IMG/VR virus record: IMGVR_UViG_3300035126_000556
Location: 1-21,010 of that record
DNA: 21,010 nucleotides
Reading direction: 5' to 3' (one strand)
Source: a virus
The notes beneath the pieces are model-generated. The model was not told where the DNA came from, made no database searches, and saw only the letters and a program-made list of their open reading frames with translations. Made by a program: the position numbers and the translations under genes. This document shows positions 6,624-13,294 of the stretch, one piece after another; position 1 is the first letter of the stretch, and each line of letters starts with the position of its first letter.

Positions 6624-7177
6624 TCAAGGTTCGCCTCGAGCTTTATGAGATGCAGCTGGCCTGCTTGGTTGGCAAGGCGAGGAACTTGTCGGCACTCGTG
6701 AAGTCATCGAGGGATGCGTACCCTAGCGACAGCCAGAACGCATGGGGTCAGCATATCGACGGGGCGGGTGCAGAGCTGGCGTTCGCCAAGTTCATTGGCC
6801 TGTACTGGGACGGGTCGGTGGACACCTACCGAAGCGGGACGGGGGATCTTCCGTTCACCCATGTGGATGTGAAGCACTCCCGAGATGGTAAGTGGAAGGT
6901 GAAGGAAAGGGACAGGGGGGAATTGGTTTTGGTTAGGGGCACGATGCCCGAGTACATCATCGAGGCGTACTGCACTGCCGAGGATGTTAAGAAGTATGCT
7001 CCAGCATATAGCGAGCCTAAGTTGTGGGCGGTGCCCGAGGACGAGAGGCAGAGGGATTTCACAAGCCTCAGAAAAAAGCTGTGGCGTAGGGCATTTGATG
7101 CGAGGGAGGGATTGAACCAACCCCCGATCAAATCCGCTACCGAATTACATAAGTGTATTTCAGTAGGGTCTCTGTAG
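6620..7177 (+). CDS. putative PD-(D/E)XK-fold nuclease
   Basis: This 185-residue protein begins at GTG 6620 in a GTGA overlap. Core features fit a restriction-endonuclease fold: E52 in the helix GAGAELAFAKFIGL, D76 in the segment before the core strand, and D83-x-K85 in HVDVKHSRD. The strand KWKVKERDRGELVLVRGTMP follows, then EYIIEAYCTAEDVKKYA. Proteins of this type occur widely in phages without a proven role; nucleic-acid cleavage is inferred. The 3' end runs 41 bases into the end of the convergent minus-strand gene at 7137-7304, so both operons end on shared DNA. Confidence 0.6.
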   Translation: MIKVRLELYEMQLACLVGKARNLSALVKSSRDAYPSDSQNAWGQHIDGAGAELAFAKFIGLYWDGSVDTYRSGTGDLPFTHVDVKHSRDGKWKVKERDRGELVLVRGTMPEYIIEAYCTAEDVKKYAPAYSEPKLWAVPEDERQRDFTSLRKKLWRRAFDAREGLNQPPIKSATELHKCISVGSL

Positions 7178-7304
7178 CCGTCTGCGTAGCAGATGCTAAC
7201 AGGATAAAAGAAAGACACAGGGTCAGTCCGATAGCCACCCCGCATAGAACAAGCGTGGTTGCACGAGCCTCCCGAATCTTTCTGTCAATAGTTAACTCAA
7301 TCAT
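7137..7304 (-). CDS. small single-span membrane protein, 55 residues
   Basis: On the minus strand, ATG at 7304 is preceded by a strong AAAGGAGG Shine-Dalgarno seven bases upstream. The product begins with a charged helix (MIELTIDRKIREARATT), then a hydrophobic span (LVLCGVAIGLTLCLSFILLA, about 18-37), then a short polar tail ending YTYVIR. This fits an N-in single-pass membrane protein. It is the last gene of the leftward operon and overlaps the 3' end of the rightward nuclease gene. Function unknown; the layout is compatible with a small lysis or superinfection-related membrane protein. Confidence 0.6.
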   Translation of the reverse strand: MIELTIDRKIREARATTLVLCGVAIGLTLCLSFILLASATQTATETLLKYTYVIR

Positions 7305-7323
7305 CTGTTCCTCCTTTCTGTTT

Positions 7324-7593
7324 TTATCTGTCTCCGTACAGGGGTAACTCGAACTTGGTATTGAACCTATGCTCGAGCCACTTATCTATTGAGACGAGAG
7401 ATCCTATGATCTCTTTCTTTTCTTTCTGTGTTATGGCTTTCGCCATGACCGAGTCTTTGCCAACACGCACGATGTGCCTGAGCCAGTACCACTGATTGAT
7501 ATTGGGGCAGGACTTCATGTTGTTACCCTCACGCCGAATGCGTTTCCGCATTAGCTCGGAGTGAGTGCCGAGCAACACACCCGACAGACTCAT
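7324..7593 (-). CDS. hypothetical protein, 89 residues
   Basis: The ATG at 7593 overlaps the stop of the ribbon-helix-helix gene by four bases, and GAGGAG lies upstream, so the two are probably co-translated. The product is basic, with a tryptophan-containing segment (NINQWYWLRHIVRVGKDSV) and a helical C-terminal half (TQKEKKEIIGSLVSIDKWLE). I recognise no family. Following a small RHH protein it could be its regulated partner, but no toxin motif is visible. Confidence 0.55.
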   Translation of the reverse strand: MSLSGVLLGTHSELMRKRIRREGNNMKSCPNINQWYWLRHIVRVGKDSVMAKAITQKEKKEIIGSLVSIDKWLEHRFNTKFELPLYGDR

Positions 7594-7724
7594 TTCGTTT
7601 TCTCCTCGATGAACTCCAGCAACGCCTCTCGGACAATCGATCCGAGTGATCGGTCACCAGACTCCTTCGATATCTTCTCCATGTCTGCCCGTATTTCGTC
7701 GGGCAGGTTGACACTAATTCTCAT
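7590..7724 (-). CDS. ribbon-helix-helix (Arc/CopG-type) DNA-binding protein
   Basis: This 44-residue protein has the minimal RHH plan: an N-terminal strand (MRISVNLPDEI, alternating residues for the antiparallel ribbon), helix A (RADMEKISKESG), a turn, and helix B (SLGSIVREALLEFIEEKTK). RHH dimers insert the paired strands in the major groove and usually repress their own operon. It is much shorter than most bacterial CopG proteins but close to Arc in size. It lies in the tail of the leftward operon between small unknown genes. The fold is confident; the target is unknown. Confidence 0.8.
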   Translation of the reverse strand: MRISVNLPDEIRADMEKISKESGDRSLGSIVREALLEFIEEKTK

Positions 7725-7908
7725 AGCTCATCTCCTCCTGTACCTGTTCGAGACCAGCCCGAACACTTTCTTTGATGTGAACCTCTGCGACACTCTCGTC
7801 GAGTTCATCCGTACTTCGGATGACTCCCTCGTCTTTGAGTGTCTCGAGGATGGTTGCAGCAATCGTGTCGAGTGCTTCGTCATCCTCAAGAAGCTGGGTT
7901 AGCTTCAT
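7714..7908 (-). CDS. small acidic protein, 64 residues
   Basis: The frame starts at ATG 7908 inside the end of the upstream gene, with GGGAAG upstream, and its end overlaps the RHH gene by 11 bases. The protein is highly acidic and helical (LLEDDEALDTIAATILETL, DELDESVAEVHIKESVRAGL). No family recognised. The charge would suit a protein-binding antagonist or DNA mimic, but this is speculation from composition only. Confidence 0.5.
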   Translation of the reverse strand: MKLTQLLEDDEALDTIAATILETLKDEGVIRSTDELDESVAEVHIKESVRAGLEQVQEEMSYEN

Positions 7909-8752
7909 TATTTTCTTCCCTTTCTTGGTTGTCTGTCAGATCACGAACAGCCTTGAAAAGCTGTTGGAGCTTCCAGTTGTTTTCGTTTCTCAGCTTCTCA
8001 TCATGGATGCTGAAGTTGAGTCGCAGGTCGCATGAGATGTGGCTCGCATGATTCCCGCTGATCGTCAGGTCGACTCCGACCTTCCCGACTTTCTTCGTGT
8101 GCTTACTCGACGGCCACTCCGAGCGGAGACACTTGTCGAGTGAGTAAGATGAGTTCTTGGTGAAGACATCTTCCCTTGGATCATCGAGACGGAATTTGCT
8201 TCCCTTTATAAATCCAAGAGACCTCCTCAAGGCAAGTACTGTCCTCCTGTTACGCCTCCTGTTGACTGCATGGAATGCGTTCTCCGACTCGTACTTTGCG
8301 GGTAGCTCCCCAGCCAGCTTGTTCAACTCAGCGAACAGGGCTGGCACATAGGCCAAGCTGTCGCTCTTGAATCTCCACTTGATTGGTAGCTTGTAGTACT
8401 GGGAGAGAACCAGCCCCCAGTCGGACTGGATGCAGGTTGCCTCACCTCGCCCGCCTTGAAGGTAAACTCTTATGTCTGATCCACGGACAAAGATTTCTCC
8501 TAAGCCGTGGAGCTGGGAATAAGCCTCGGCCTTTTCCTGTATCCACAGACTCGCCTTGTGCCACGCATCGTTTGATTGCGTGTCCCAAGTTGCCTTGCTG
8601 GGGATCAGTCGAGGGATGTTTCCCCCGAGGGCATTTGTCACCGCATTCCTGATGATCCTTTCCGACACCTGCTTGGGTAGCAGGGACAGGAGGTTGGTCT
8701 TGGTGACCCAAACCTCCTGACCCTTGCCAGCTCTGTTTTTAATTACGCTCAT
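7886..8752 (-). CDS. hypothetical protein, 288 residues
   Basis: The ATG at 8752 overlaps the upstream stop (ATGA). The N-terminal part is helical (LLSLLPKQVSERIIRNAVTN). The middle is aromatic and strand-rich (GEIFVRGSDIRVYLQGG, SDWGLVLSQYYKLPIKWRF). A basic cluster (NRRRNRRTVLALRRSLGFI) and a second strand-rich part (GKVGVDLTISGN, CDLRLNFSIHDEKL) follow. I recognise no family. Being coupled to the 8749 gene and downstream of the ATPase-VWA pair, it may be an accessory or target protein of that system. Two-domain architecture is probable. Confidence 0.65.
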   Translation of the reverse strand: MSVIKNRAGKGQEVWVTKTNLLSLLPKQVSERIIRNAVTNALGGNIPRLIPSKATWDTQSNDAWHKASLWIQEKAEAYSQLHGLGEIFVRGSDIRVYLQGGRGEATCIQSDWGLVLSQYYKLPIKWRFKSDSLAYVPALFAELNKLAGELPAKYESENAFHAVNRRRNRRTVLALRRSLGFIKGSKFRLDDPREDVFTKNSSYSLDKCLRSEWPSSKHTKKVGKVGVDLTISGNHASHISCDLRLNFSIHDEKLRNENNWKLQQLFKAVRDLTDNQEREENNEANPAS

Positions 8753-9270
8753 TTTGCCACCACCTTTCTCTTGCTGGATTTGTTTCGCTTTAGTTTAGGG
8801 AAGTGCTTGCCGTCTCTAAGATGCGAGATGTCTCCCGCAAGGTAGTAGGCAAACGCCTCGGTCAACCCGTAGGCCAAGGCCAATGCTGGATCTGTAAACC
8901 CAAAGTCACTGCTTATTGATCCAGCCTTAGCTTCCCAGCAGGGTGAGGAGGTGGACGGAACGAACCGACCATCCTCAGTGCGACAGAGTAGAATCTCAAT
9001 CTCTCCGTCACCCTTGGCGAAGATGGATGGAGTAAACTCCCAGCCATGTCCGTCCTCTGGCACACCGCTCCTACTGATCAACTGTTTCGCATAATCTGTT
9101 GCCTTGGGTCGGATGATTGATTCGATATCGTTAATCGAATCTGAGTCATCTTCTCCGTATAACCTCTGACACTTTTCGTATGCGTTATTAAGTTCAAGAA
9201 TCTTTGACCTGTCAGATTTGCTGAGTCGGTCAAATATCTCTTTGATGTGTGTTTTGTTTTTGTTGTTCAT
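8749..9270 (-). CDS. hypothetical protein, 173 residues
   Basis: ATG 9270 is chosen because AAAAGGAACAGACAAC, the leader shared by genes of this operon, ends directly before it. The frame is open upstream but that extension lies in a hairpin region. The N-terminal 75 residues are helical and charged. The rest has strands (EIEILLCRTEDGRFV) and a helix (DPALALAYGLTEAFAYYLAG), ending in a basic tail (KLKRNKSSKRKVVAK). No known family. Co-translation with the 288-residue protein suggests a functional pair. Confidence 0.65.
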   Translation of the reverse strand: MNNKNKTHIKEIFDRLSKSDRSKILELNNAYEKCQRLYGEDDSDSINDIESIIRPKATDYAKQLISRSGVPEDGHGWEFTPSIFAKGDGEIEILLCRTEDGRFVPSTSSPCWEAKAGSISSDFGFTDPALALAYGLTEAFAYYLAGDISHLRDGKHFPKLKRNKSSKRKVVAK

Positions 9271-9297
9271 GTTGTCTGTTCCTTTTAGTTGTGGCTT

Positions 9298-9330
9298 GGG
9301 AGCTGACCCACATTGGGTGAGCCAGCTCCC
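9298..9330 (-). promoter_or_regulatory. leader hairpin before the 173-residue gene
   Basis: GGGAGCTG (9298-9305) pairs with CAGCTCCC (9323-9330). Inside, ACCC (9306-9309) pairs with GGGT (9315-9318) around a five-base loop, leaving a four-base bulge. On the minus-strand transcript this hairpin follows the VWA gene's stop and precedes an A-rich stretch and the Shine-Dalgarno. It parallels the other leaders of the operon but lacks their GATCA closing stem. No T-tract follows, so it is not an obvious terminator. Confidence 0.5.
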
Positions 9331-9341
9331 TCGCCGATTTG

Positions 9342-10592
9342 TCATCCCTCCCGAGGGATGTTGACCAGCTCCCCATACGGGGGCTGGATGCCTTCAGTGT
9401 TGGAGTGGATCGCCCAGACAGTCGGGCAAACCTCAGCTCCCCAGTTGCTGACTTGGCCGTCAGTGATGAAGACATGTGCCTTCACCTCGTTGCCCTGACT
9501 GATCAGGTCATCGAGTTTCACCGAGGCATCGTCGAAGTCTGTGCCACCACCGCCCCGCAACTTGGGGAGGGGATCGCCGTCGAGGTATTCCTCGAAGCCG
9601 TAGTGTTCGGTATCGCACGAGCCGATGAAGACTTTCGCCTTGATCGACTGGGCACACTCCTGCACCTCGGCGATGGCCTGCTCGTAAAGCTCGGGGCTGA
9701 TGCTCCCCGAGGTGTCCACCGAGATCGCCAGTACGCCTGCACCCTCAGAGCTGAGGCTCGGGAGGATTGCGGTGCGGTGACGGCGAGATGGCCTACGCCA
9801 GCTCCAGTCATCGTTGGTCTTCTCGGTCAGCAGTCGGCGAAGTGTGTCCCGCCAGTTGACCGCTGGTTTGCGTGAGCTACCCAGCAGTCGGTCAAGCCCA
9901 GCGGGCAGGTTGCCAGCGAGTCGGGCTGTAGCCTCTGCACCAGCTACTGACTGAAGAATCTTTTCAGATACCTCGGCCTTCTTCGCTTCGCTCAGTGGCT
10001 TGCCGTCCTCGGTTGGGTCTTCAACCTTGCCCCACTCGGATGACTTGTCTGGCTCGCTGTCAGACGATTGCTCGTCGGACTGCTCATCGCCACCAGCTCC
10101 CGAGCTGGATGACTTGTCATCCTGTTTGCTGGATGACTGGTCATCCTGCTTCTGCTGTTTCTGCTTCTGCTTCTCAGCCCTGTCTTTTGCCAGTATCTCG
10201 TAGACCTGATACTCGGACAGGTTGCGGTACTTTTCATCGAGGAGACCGCCCTCGGGCAGGTAGTACCCGCCGTCTTTTAGAATCAGGTTGATGACATAGT
10301 CACACGCCTGATTCCAGAGCTGAGGGTCACGGCTTCCACGATTGACCGAGTGGAGCAGTGCGATGTGAAGCACCTCGTGAGCGATCAGCCCAACAACCTG
10401 CCTCACATCCAGCTTCTCGAGGAAGCTGGGTGCGTAGCGGATTCTCGTGCCGTCCGTGCATGCCGTCTCGACTGCCTCGTCCAGCTCACTGGGCAGACCG
10501 CATGCGATTGCCCCGAAGAACGGGGCATCGCACACGATCCGCACCCGAGCCTTCTCGAGTATCGACTCTGCAGATAGTTTTTTCTTGTTCAT
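9342..10592 (-). CDS. metallopeptidase-like and VWA (MIDAS) domain protein, DUF2201-like
   Basis: This 416-residue protein joins two domains. The N-terminal part has an HExxH zinc motif, H72-EVL-H76, with a further histidine at 81 and the following LWNQACDYVIN segment, as in putative metallopeptidase DUF2201_N proteins. After a Gln/Asp/Ser-rich linker (about 139-200) and a helical segment comes a VWA-like domain with a complete MIDAS: D293-x-S-G-S297, T351-D352 after a glycine run, and D378 in FITDG. Such proteins act with MoxR ATPases, and the MoxR gene is directly upstream, 18 bases away. Whether the peptidase site is active is unknown. GGAGG precedes the ATG at good spacing. Confidence 0.85.
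   Translation of the reverse strand: MNKKKLSAESILEKARVRIVCDAPFFGAIACGLPSELDEAVETACTDGTRIRYAPSFLEKLDVRQVVGLIAHEVLHIALLHSVNRGSRDPQLWNQACDYVINLILKDGGYYLPEGGLLDEKYRNLSEYQVYEILAKDRAEKQKQKQQKQDDQSSSKQDDKSSSSGAGGDEQSDEQSSDSEPDKSSEWGKVEDPTEDGKPLSEAKKAEVSEKILQSVAGAEATARLAGNLPAGLDRLLGSSRKPAVNWRDTLRRLLTEKTNDDWSWRRPSRRHRTAILPSLSSEGAGVLAISVDTSGSISPELYEQAIAEVQECAQSIKAKVFIGSCDTEHYGFEEYLDGDPLPKLRGGGGTDFDDASVKLDDLISQGNEVKAHVFITDGQVSNWGAEVCPTVWAIHSNTEGIQPPYGELVNIPREG
10093..10146. repeat. three consecutive palindromes in the VWA gene linker
   Basis: CCAGCTC-CC-GAGCTGG (10093-10108) is followed by GGATGACTTGTCATCC (10107-10122) and GGATGACTGGTCATCC (10131-10146). The last two are near-identical copies 24 bases apart, each self-complementary with a two-base centre. 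They lie in the low-complexity linker coding for Gln/Asp/Ser runs. The tandem copies probably arose by slippage. The palindromes could fold in the mRNA or simply reflect repeated GAC/TCA-type codons. Confidence 0.6.
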
Positions 10593-10610
10593 CGCTGAAC
10601 CTCCTTTTTG

Positions 10611-11645
10611 TTAGGCCACCAACAGGTGACCACGATTCGCTACCCACTCTCCGTAGTGCGGGCAGATCTCAACTTTTGGTGCGACCTTGGTCGCTGTCTT
10701 TGAGGCGAAAGCCTCGAACGCCTCGCCGAGTCGAGGGATGTAGCTGAAAAACGCTTTCGAGTTTTTCGCATCAACCTTCAGCCTCGCCGTCAACGCACCG
10801 ATCAAAGCCCACCGAACCTCGGGCTTGGTCGGCACCGATGCCTTGGCGGGATTCGCCAGTATCTCGTCGGGCAGAGTTGCCAGCCCCTCGTAGACCGAGA
10901 GGAAGCCGTGCAGGTCAACGCCCGCCGTCCCGAGCGAGGCGGTGAGCCAAGCGGGAGAGGTGAGCTTTGCCTTCACGAGTCTGTCAACTGCCTCCCACGA
11001 GCGAGGACACGCCACTTTCTTGGCGAACTCGGCGGTGGGTTCTTCAGCGAACCGATCAGGTCGGAACTGCAGGAAGCTGAGAATCTCGGGGGAGATCCCA
11101 GCACCGCCTGCCCATCCGAGCCAGTGGTTGAGGTCGGGCAGAACTTCGATGGTCGCATCGAATCGCCCGATCAACGGGGAGATGAGCCAGCCCACGCCAG
11201 CCCGATCAGTGCGGGCATTCGTCGCTCCGACGAACTGCACACAATCGGGGATGCGTTTGCCTTCGACCTCCCGTGCCCAGATGATGTGTTGCAGACCTTT
11301 CTGCACCGCCTCACTGGCCTGACCCAAGTCATCGAGGAAGCACAGGGTGGGCTTCTTTGCTTTCAGCAATCTCCTGAGCAGTCCGATTGGATCGAACACC
11401 GCCGACCCGTCGATCACCACAGGCAGACCTTTGTAGTCTGTGGGGTCAGAGCAGGCAGGGGTATCCACGATGACCTCGGGGTCACCGCCGATCTCGGAAG
11501 CGACCCGCTTCCAAGCATCCTGCACGATGGCAGTTTTGCCGACTCCCGCCCGCCCGATGAGCAGGCAGGAGATTTTGTTTTTGAATGCCGTTGCGAGATC
11601 GCTCGCAAGGTTACCGATTTTTATTTGGTTGATGTTGTTGTTCAT
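10611..11645 (-). CDS. MoxR-type AAA+ ATPase
   Basis: This 344-residue protein is an AAA+ ATPase of MoxR/CbbQ type. Visible motifs are Walker A G31-RAGVGKT (31-38), Walker B LCFLDDL (101-107), sensor 1 in VGATNAR with N143, and a likely arginine finger at R161 in PLIGRFDA. The loop PTDYKGLPVV (68-77) precedes the helix insert typical of this group. MoxR ATPases form hexamers and work with VWA-domain partners to remodel or activate target proteins. The VWA/metallopeptidase gene follows 18 bases downstream and a DUF3150-like gene lies upstream. GGAGGA sits 8 bases before the ATG. Confidence 0.9.
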   Translation of the reverse strand: MNNNINQIKIGNLASDLATAFKNKISCLLIGRAGVGKTAIVQDAWKRVASEIGGDPEVIVDTPACSDPTDYKGLPVVIDGSAVFDPIGLLRRLLKAKKPTLCFLDDLGQASEAVQKGLQHIIWAREVEGKRIPDCVQFVGATNARTDRAGVGWLISPLIGRFDATIEVLPDLNHWLGWAGGAGISPEILSFLQFRPDRFAEEPTAEFAKKVACPRSWEAVDRLVKAKLTSPAWLTASLGTAGVDLHGFLSVYEGLATLPDEILANPAKASVPTKPEVRWALIGALTARLKVDAKNSKAFFSYIPRLGEAFEAFASKTATKVAPKVEICPHYGEWVANRGHLLVA

Positions 11646-11683
11646 TGTCTATTCCTCCGTTTTGTTTTTGTTTTGTTTGTGCA

Positions 11684-11741
11684 CCCTGCATCCGCAGGGA
11701 TCATGGCAACGCACCCCCGAGGAGATGCGTTGCTGATGATC
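11684..11741 (-). promoter_or_regulatory. structured leader of the MoxR ATPase gene
   Basis: Two hairpins lie between the 59-residue gene and the ATPase. The short one is CCCTGC/GCAGGG (11684-11699) with loop ATCC. The long one has an outer stem GATCAT (11699-11704) with ATGATC (11736-11741), then GCAACGCA (11706-11713) with TGCGTTGC (11726-11733). In the minus transcript the order is long hairpin, short hairpin, an unstructured stretch of CAAAA-type repeats (11657-11683), then Shine-Dalgarno and ATG. The same plan recurs at 12883-12942 and 13585-13630. Function is unknown; translation control or mRNA processing is inferred. Confidence 0.65.
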
Positions 11742-11755
11742 ACTGGTTCTGATTC

Positions 11756-11935
11756 TCAGCCCCTGTAACCACGCTGAATTAGCCCGAACCTGATCTCCGT
11801 TGTCTCGTCAACGATCTCTTTGCAAAGTTCTTTTATTTTTGCGAAGTCATCGTCGGGAGTGACTGAGGCGATGTGTGCTATCTCGCATATCTCGCCAAGT
11901 CTCTCGAATATCTTTATGAGTTTTTCGTCGTTCAT
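11756..11935 (-). CDS. small helical protein, 59 residues
   Basis: The ATG at 11935 is preceded by AAAGGAACAGATAAC, the leader type shared by this operon. The product is acidic and helical: LIKIFERLGEICEIAHIAS, then a break at PDDD, then FAKIKELCKEIVDETTEIRF, ending with a basic tail LIQRGYRG. It probably forms a helical hairpin. No family recognised. Its place between the DUF3150-like gene and the ATPase suggests a small subunit or adaptor of that system, which is inference. Confidence 0.6.
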   Translation of the reverse strand: MNDEKLIKIFERLGEICEIAHIASVTPDDDFAKIKELCKEIVDETTEIRFGLIQRGYRG

Positions 11936-11963
11936 GTTATCTGTTCCTTTCTGTTGAGTGCTG

Positions 11964-12836
11964 TTAAGCAGATGCCACAGTCCCGAGTGAGGACTGTAGA
12001 CTCTGCAGTGTGTTTAGTACCGACTTGGATGCGACCACCGCATCCTTCCTGACCGCCTTCGAGTCCCGCAGAATCTGCGGGTCGTTGAATGCGACCAGAG
12101 TTTTCCGAGCGTCCGAGAGTGCCTGTGCAATCTCGGCGTTGCCCGTGAAGTTCAACGCCTCTGCCTCGGCGATGGTCTCGCTGATGGCAGTGATGGTTGA
12201 GTCACGAAAGATCGCCTTGGGATTCGCCAAGGTGCGACCAAAGTGAGCGACCACATCAGCCACCCTGTCGAGCAGCTGTCTGTGAGCGTCAGCCAGTCGG
12301 GCTGAGATCGCCTGCTGGGCACGAGCCTGCAGGCGGGGGTCGTTGAGGTCGGTCTCCCGAGGGAATGCCTCAGCGTCGAATGTCACCTCGAAGCGGGAGC
12401 GAAACTCGCTCGAGCTGGAGGGGTACTCCGATGCGTTGAACAATCCGTTCAACCTGACCTCGGCCTCGTTCCTGATCTCGTCGTAGCGGGCACAGAGATC
12501 GTCGGCGAGTCGGTTGAACTCGTCGACCAGTCTGTTGTGTGCCTCGGTGAAGGCTTGAAACTGAGAGATCGGGAGAACCCGACTCTCTCCCCGCCACGGG
12601 AGGGTGAACTTGTAGAAGTTCTCCCTGATCCGAGAGGCAACCTGATTGACCGACTTCAAATAGTCGGGTCGGATCAGTGCCTTGACGAATCGCCCGCCCT
12701 GCCCAGCGGAGATCGAGTGATTGGCCTCGACCTCGCTGGTGGCTTTACGATCCTGTCTGCCACCGATGAAACGCCTGATCGAGAGATCGACCAGCCGTGC
12801 GTAGCTGTTGAGTTGCGTTGTTGTTATGTTGTTCAT
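11964..12836 (-). CDS. DUF3150-like protein
   Basis: This 290-residue, largely helical protein resembles DUF3150 proteins found in phages and plasmids near MoxR ATPase and VWA genes. The N-terminal segment LNSYARLVDLSIRRFIGGRQDRKAT is the most typical part. The middle (FTEAHNRLVDEFNRLADDLC, YDEIRNEAEVRLNGLFNASEYPS) and the C-terminal third (AISARLADAHRQLLDRVADV onward) look like long helices and possibly coiled coil. No enzymatic motif is visible. It may be the substrate, adaptor or structural element of the ATPase-VWA machine. AAGGAG lies before the ATG. The family assignment is by pattern recognition. Confidence 0.7.
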   Translation of the reverse strand: MNNITTTQLNSYARLVDLSIRRFIGGRQDRKATSEVEANHSISAGQGGRFVKALIRPDYLKSVNQVASRIRENFYKFTLPWRGESRVLPISQFQAFTEAHNRLVDEFNRLADDLCARYDEIRNEAEVRLNGLFNASEYPSSSSEFRSRFEVTFDAEAFPRETDLNDPRLQARAQQAISARLADAHRQLLDRVADVVAHFGRTLANPKAIFRDSTITAISETIAEAEALNFTGNAEIAQALSDARKTLVAFNDPQILRDSKAVRKDAVVASKSVLNTLQSLQSSLGTVASA

Positions 12837-12882
12837 GTCTGCTCCTTCTGCCCTGTCGGGCGGTTTTGTTTTTGTGTGTGCC

Positions 12883-12942
12883 CCCTGATCTCAGGGATCA
12901 CTACAACCCTCGGGGCATTCCTCCCGAGGGCTGAGGGTGATC
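12883..12942 (-). promoter_or_regulatory. structured leader of the DUF3150-like gene
   Basis: A short hairpin CCCTG/CAGGG (12883-12896) adjoins a long one. The long one's outer stem is GATCAC (12896-12901) with GTGATC (12937-12942), and its inner stem is CCCTCGGG (12907-12914) with CCCGAGGG (12923-12930) around an eight-base loop. The outer stem includes the stop codon of the upstream 57-residue gene. An unstructured C/A-rich stretch (minus strand, 12861-12882) and AAGGAG follow. Shape and order match the leader at 11684-11741 while the inner stem differs, which suggests conserved structure rather than a simple copy. Confidence 0.65.
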
Positions 12943-13114
12943 ACTGCTTTCGCAACCACTCCGCTGGGACTGACATTTGCAGTCCTTTCGGGAGTGGGAT
13001 GACCACTGCCTTGTCACCGCCAAGGAAGCCCCTGAAATTTACAAGGGTGTCCTCGTTGGTGAAGGGCGAGTGCATCACCAAAGTCTCGTCGACTTGGAAT
13101 CGCTCTTCGTCCAT
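12941..13114 (-). CDS. hypothetical protein, 57 residues
   Basis: The ATG at 13114 has a strong AAAGGAGG Shine-Dalgarno eight bases upstream. The product is MDEERFQVDE at the N-terminus, a central hydrophobic stretch with FRGFLGGDKAVVIPLPKGLQ, and the end SVPAEWLRKQ. The pattern VVIPLPKGLQMSVPAEWL looks like a short beta-strand and turn motif. No family recognised. Its stop codon forms part of the outer stem of the next leader, so termination and structure may interact. Confidence 0.6.
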   Translation of the reverse strand: MDEERFQVDETLVMHSPFTNEDTLVNFRGFLGGDKAVVIPLPKGLQMSVPAEWLRKQ

Positions 13115-13129
13115 GTGTTCCTCCTTTTG

Positions 13130-13294
13130 TTATTTGTTTTTTAGTGCGTTCAATTCCTGACCAAGCACTGCGACTCGGTTGAAGGCATCCAGTGCCGTAT
13201 CTGCCACAACCCTCAACGCTTCCCTCAGCCGAGCGACCTCGGCCTCGGATTTACTCAACTTTACTCTCACATCGCTAATAGTTTCCGATTTCAT
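13130..13294 (-). CDS. small coiled-coil protein, 54 residues
   Basis: ATG 13294 is chosen for the strong AAGGAGGAGC Shine-Dalgarno upstream and the four-base overlap with the preceding stop. An upstream start would lie inside the preceding gene. The product is one long amphipathic helix with hydrophobic heptads (VRVKLSKSEAEVARLREALR, then ADTALDAFNRVAVLGQELNA), so a coiled-coil dimer is likely. No family recognised. It may be a scaffold or adaptor. Confidence 0.6.
   Translation of the reverse strand: MKSETISDVRVKLSKSEAEVARLREALRVVADTALDAFNRVAVLGQELNALKNK

Noticed and set aside
9339-9875. + strand open frame of 178 codons
   Set aside because: It lies antisense to the VWA domain coding region and has no ribosome site or family pattern.
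10908-11768. Long + strand open frame of 286 codons
   Set aside because: It is antisense to the MoxR ATPase gene, which has complete motifs; its translation has no domain and looks like the shadow of a GC-rich gene.
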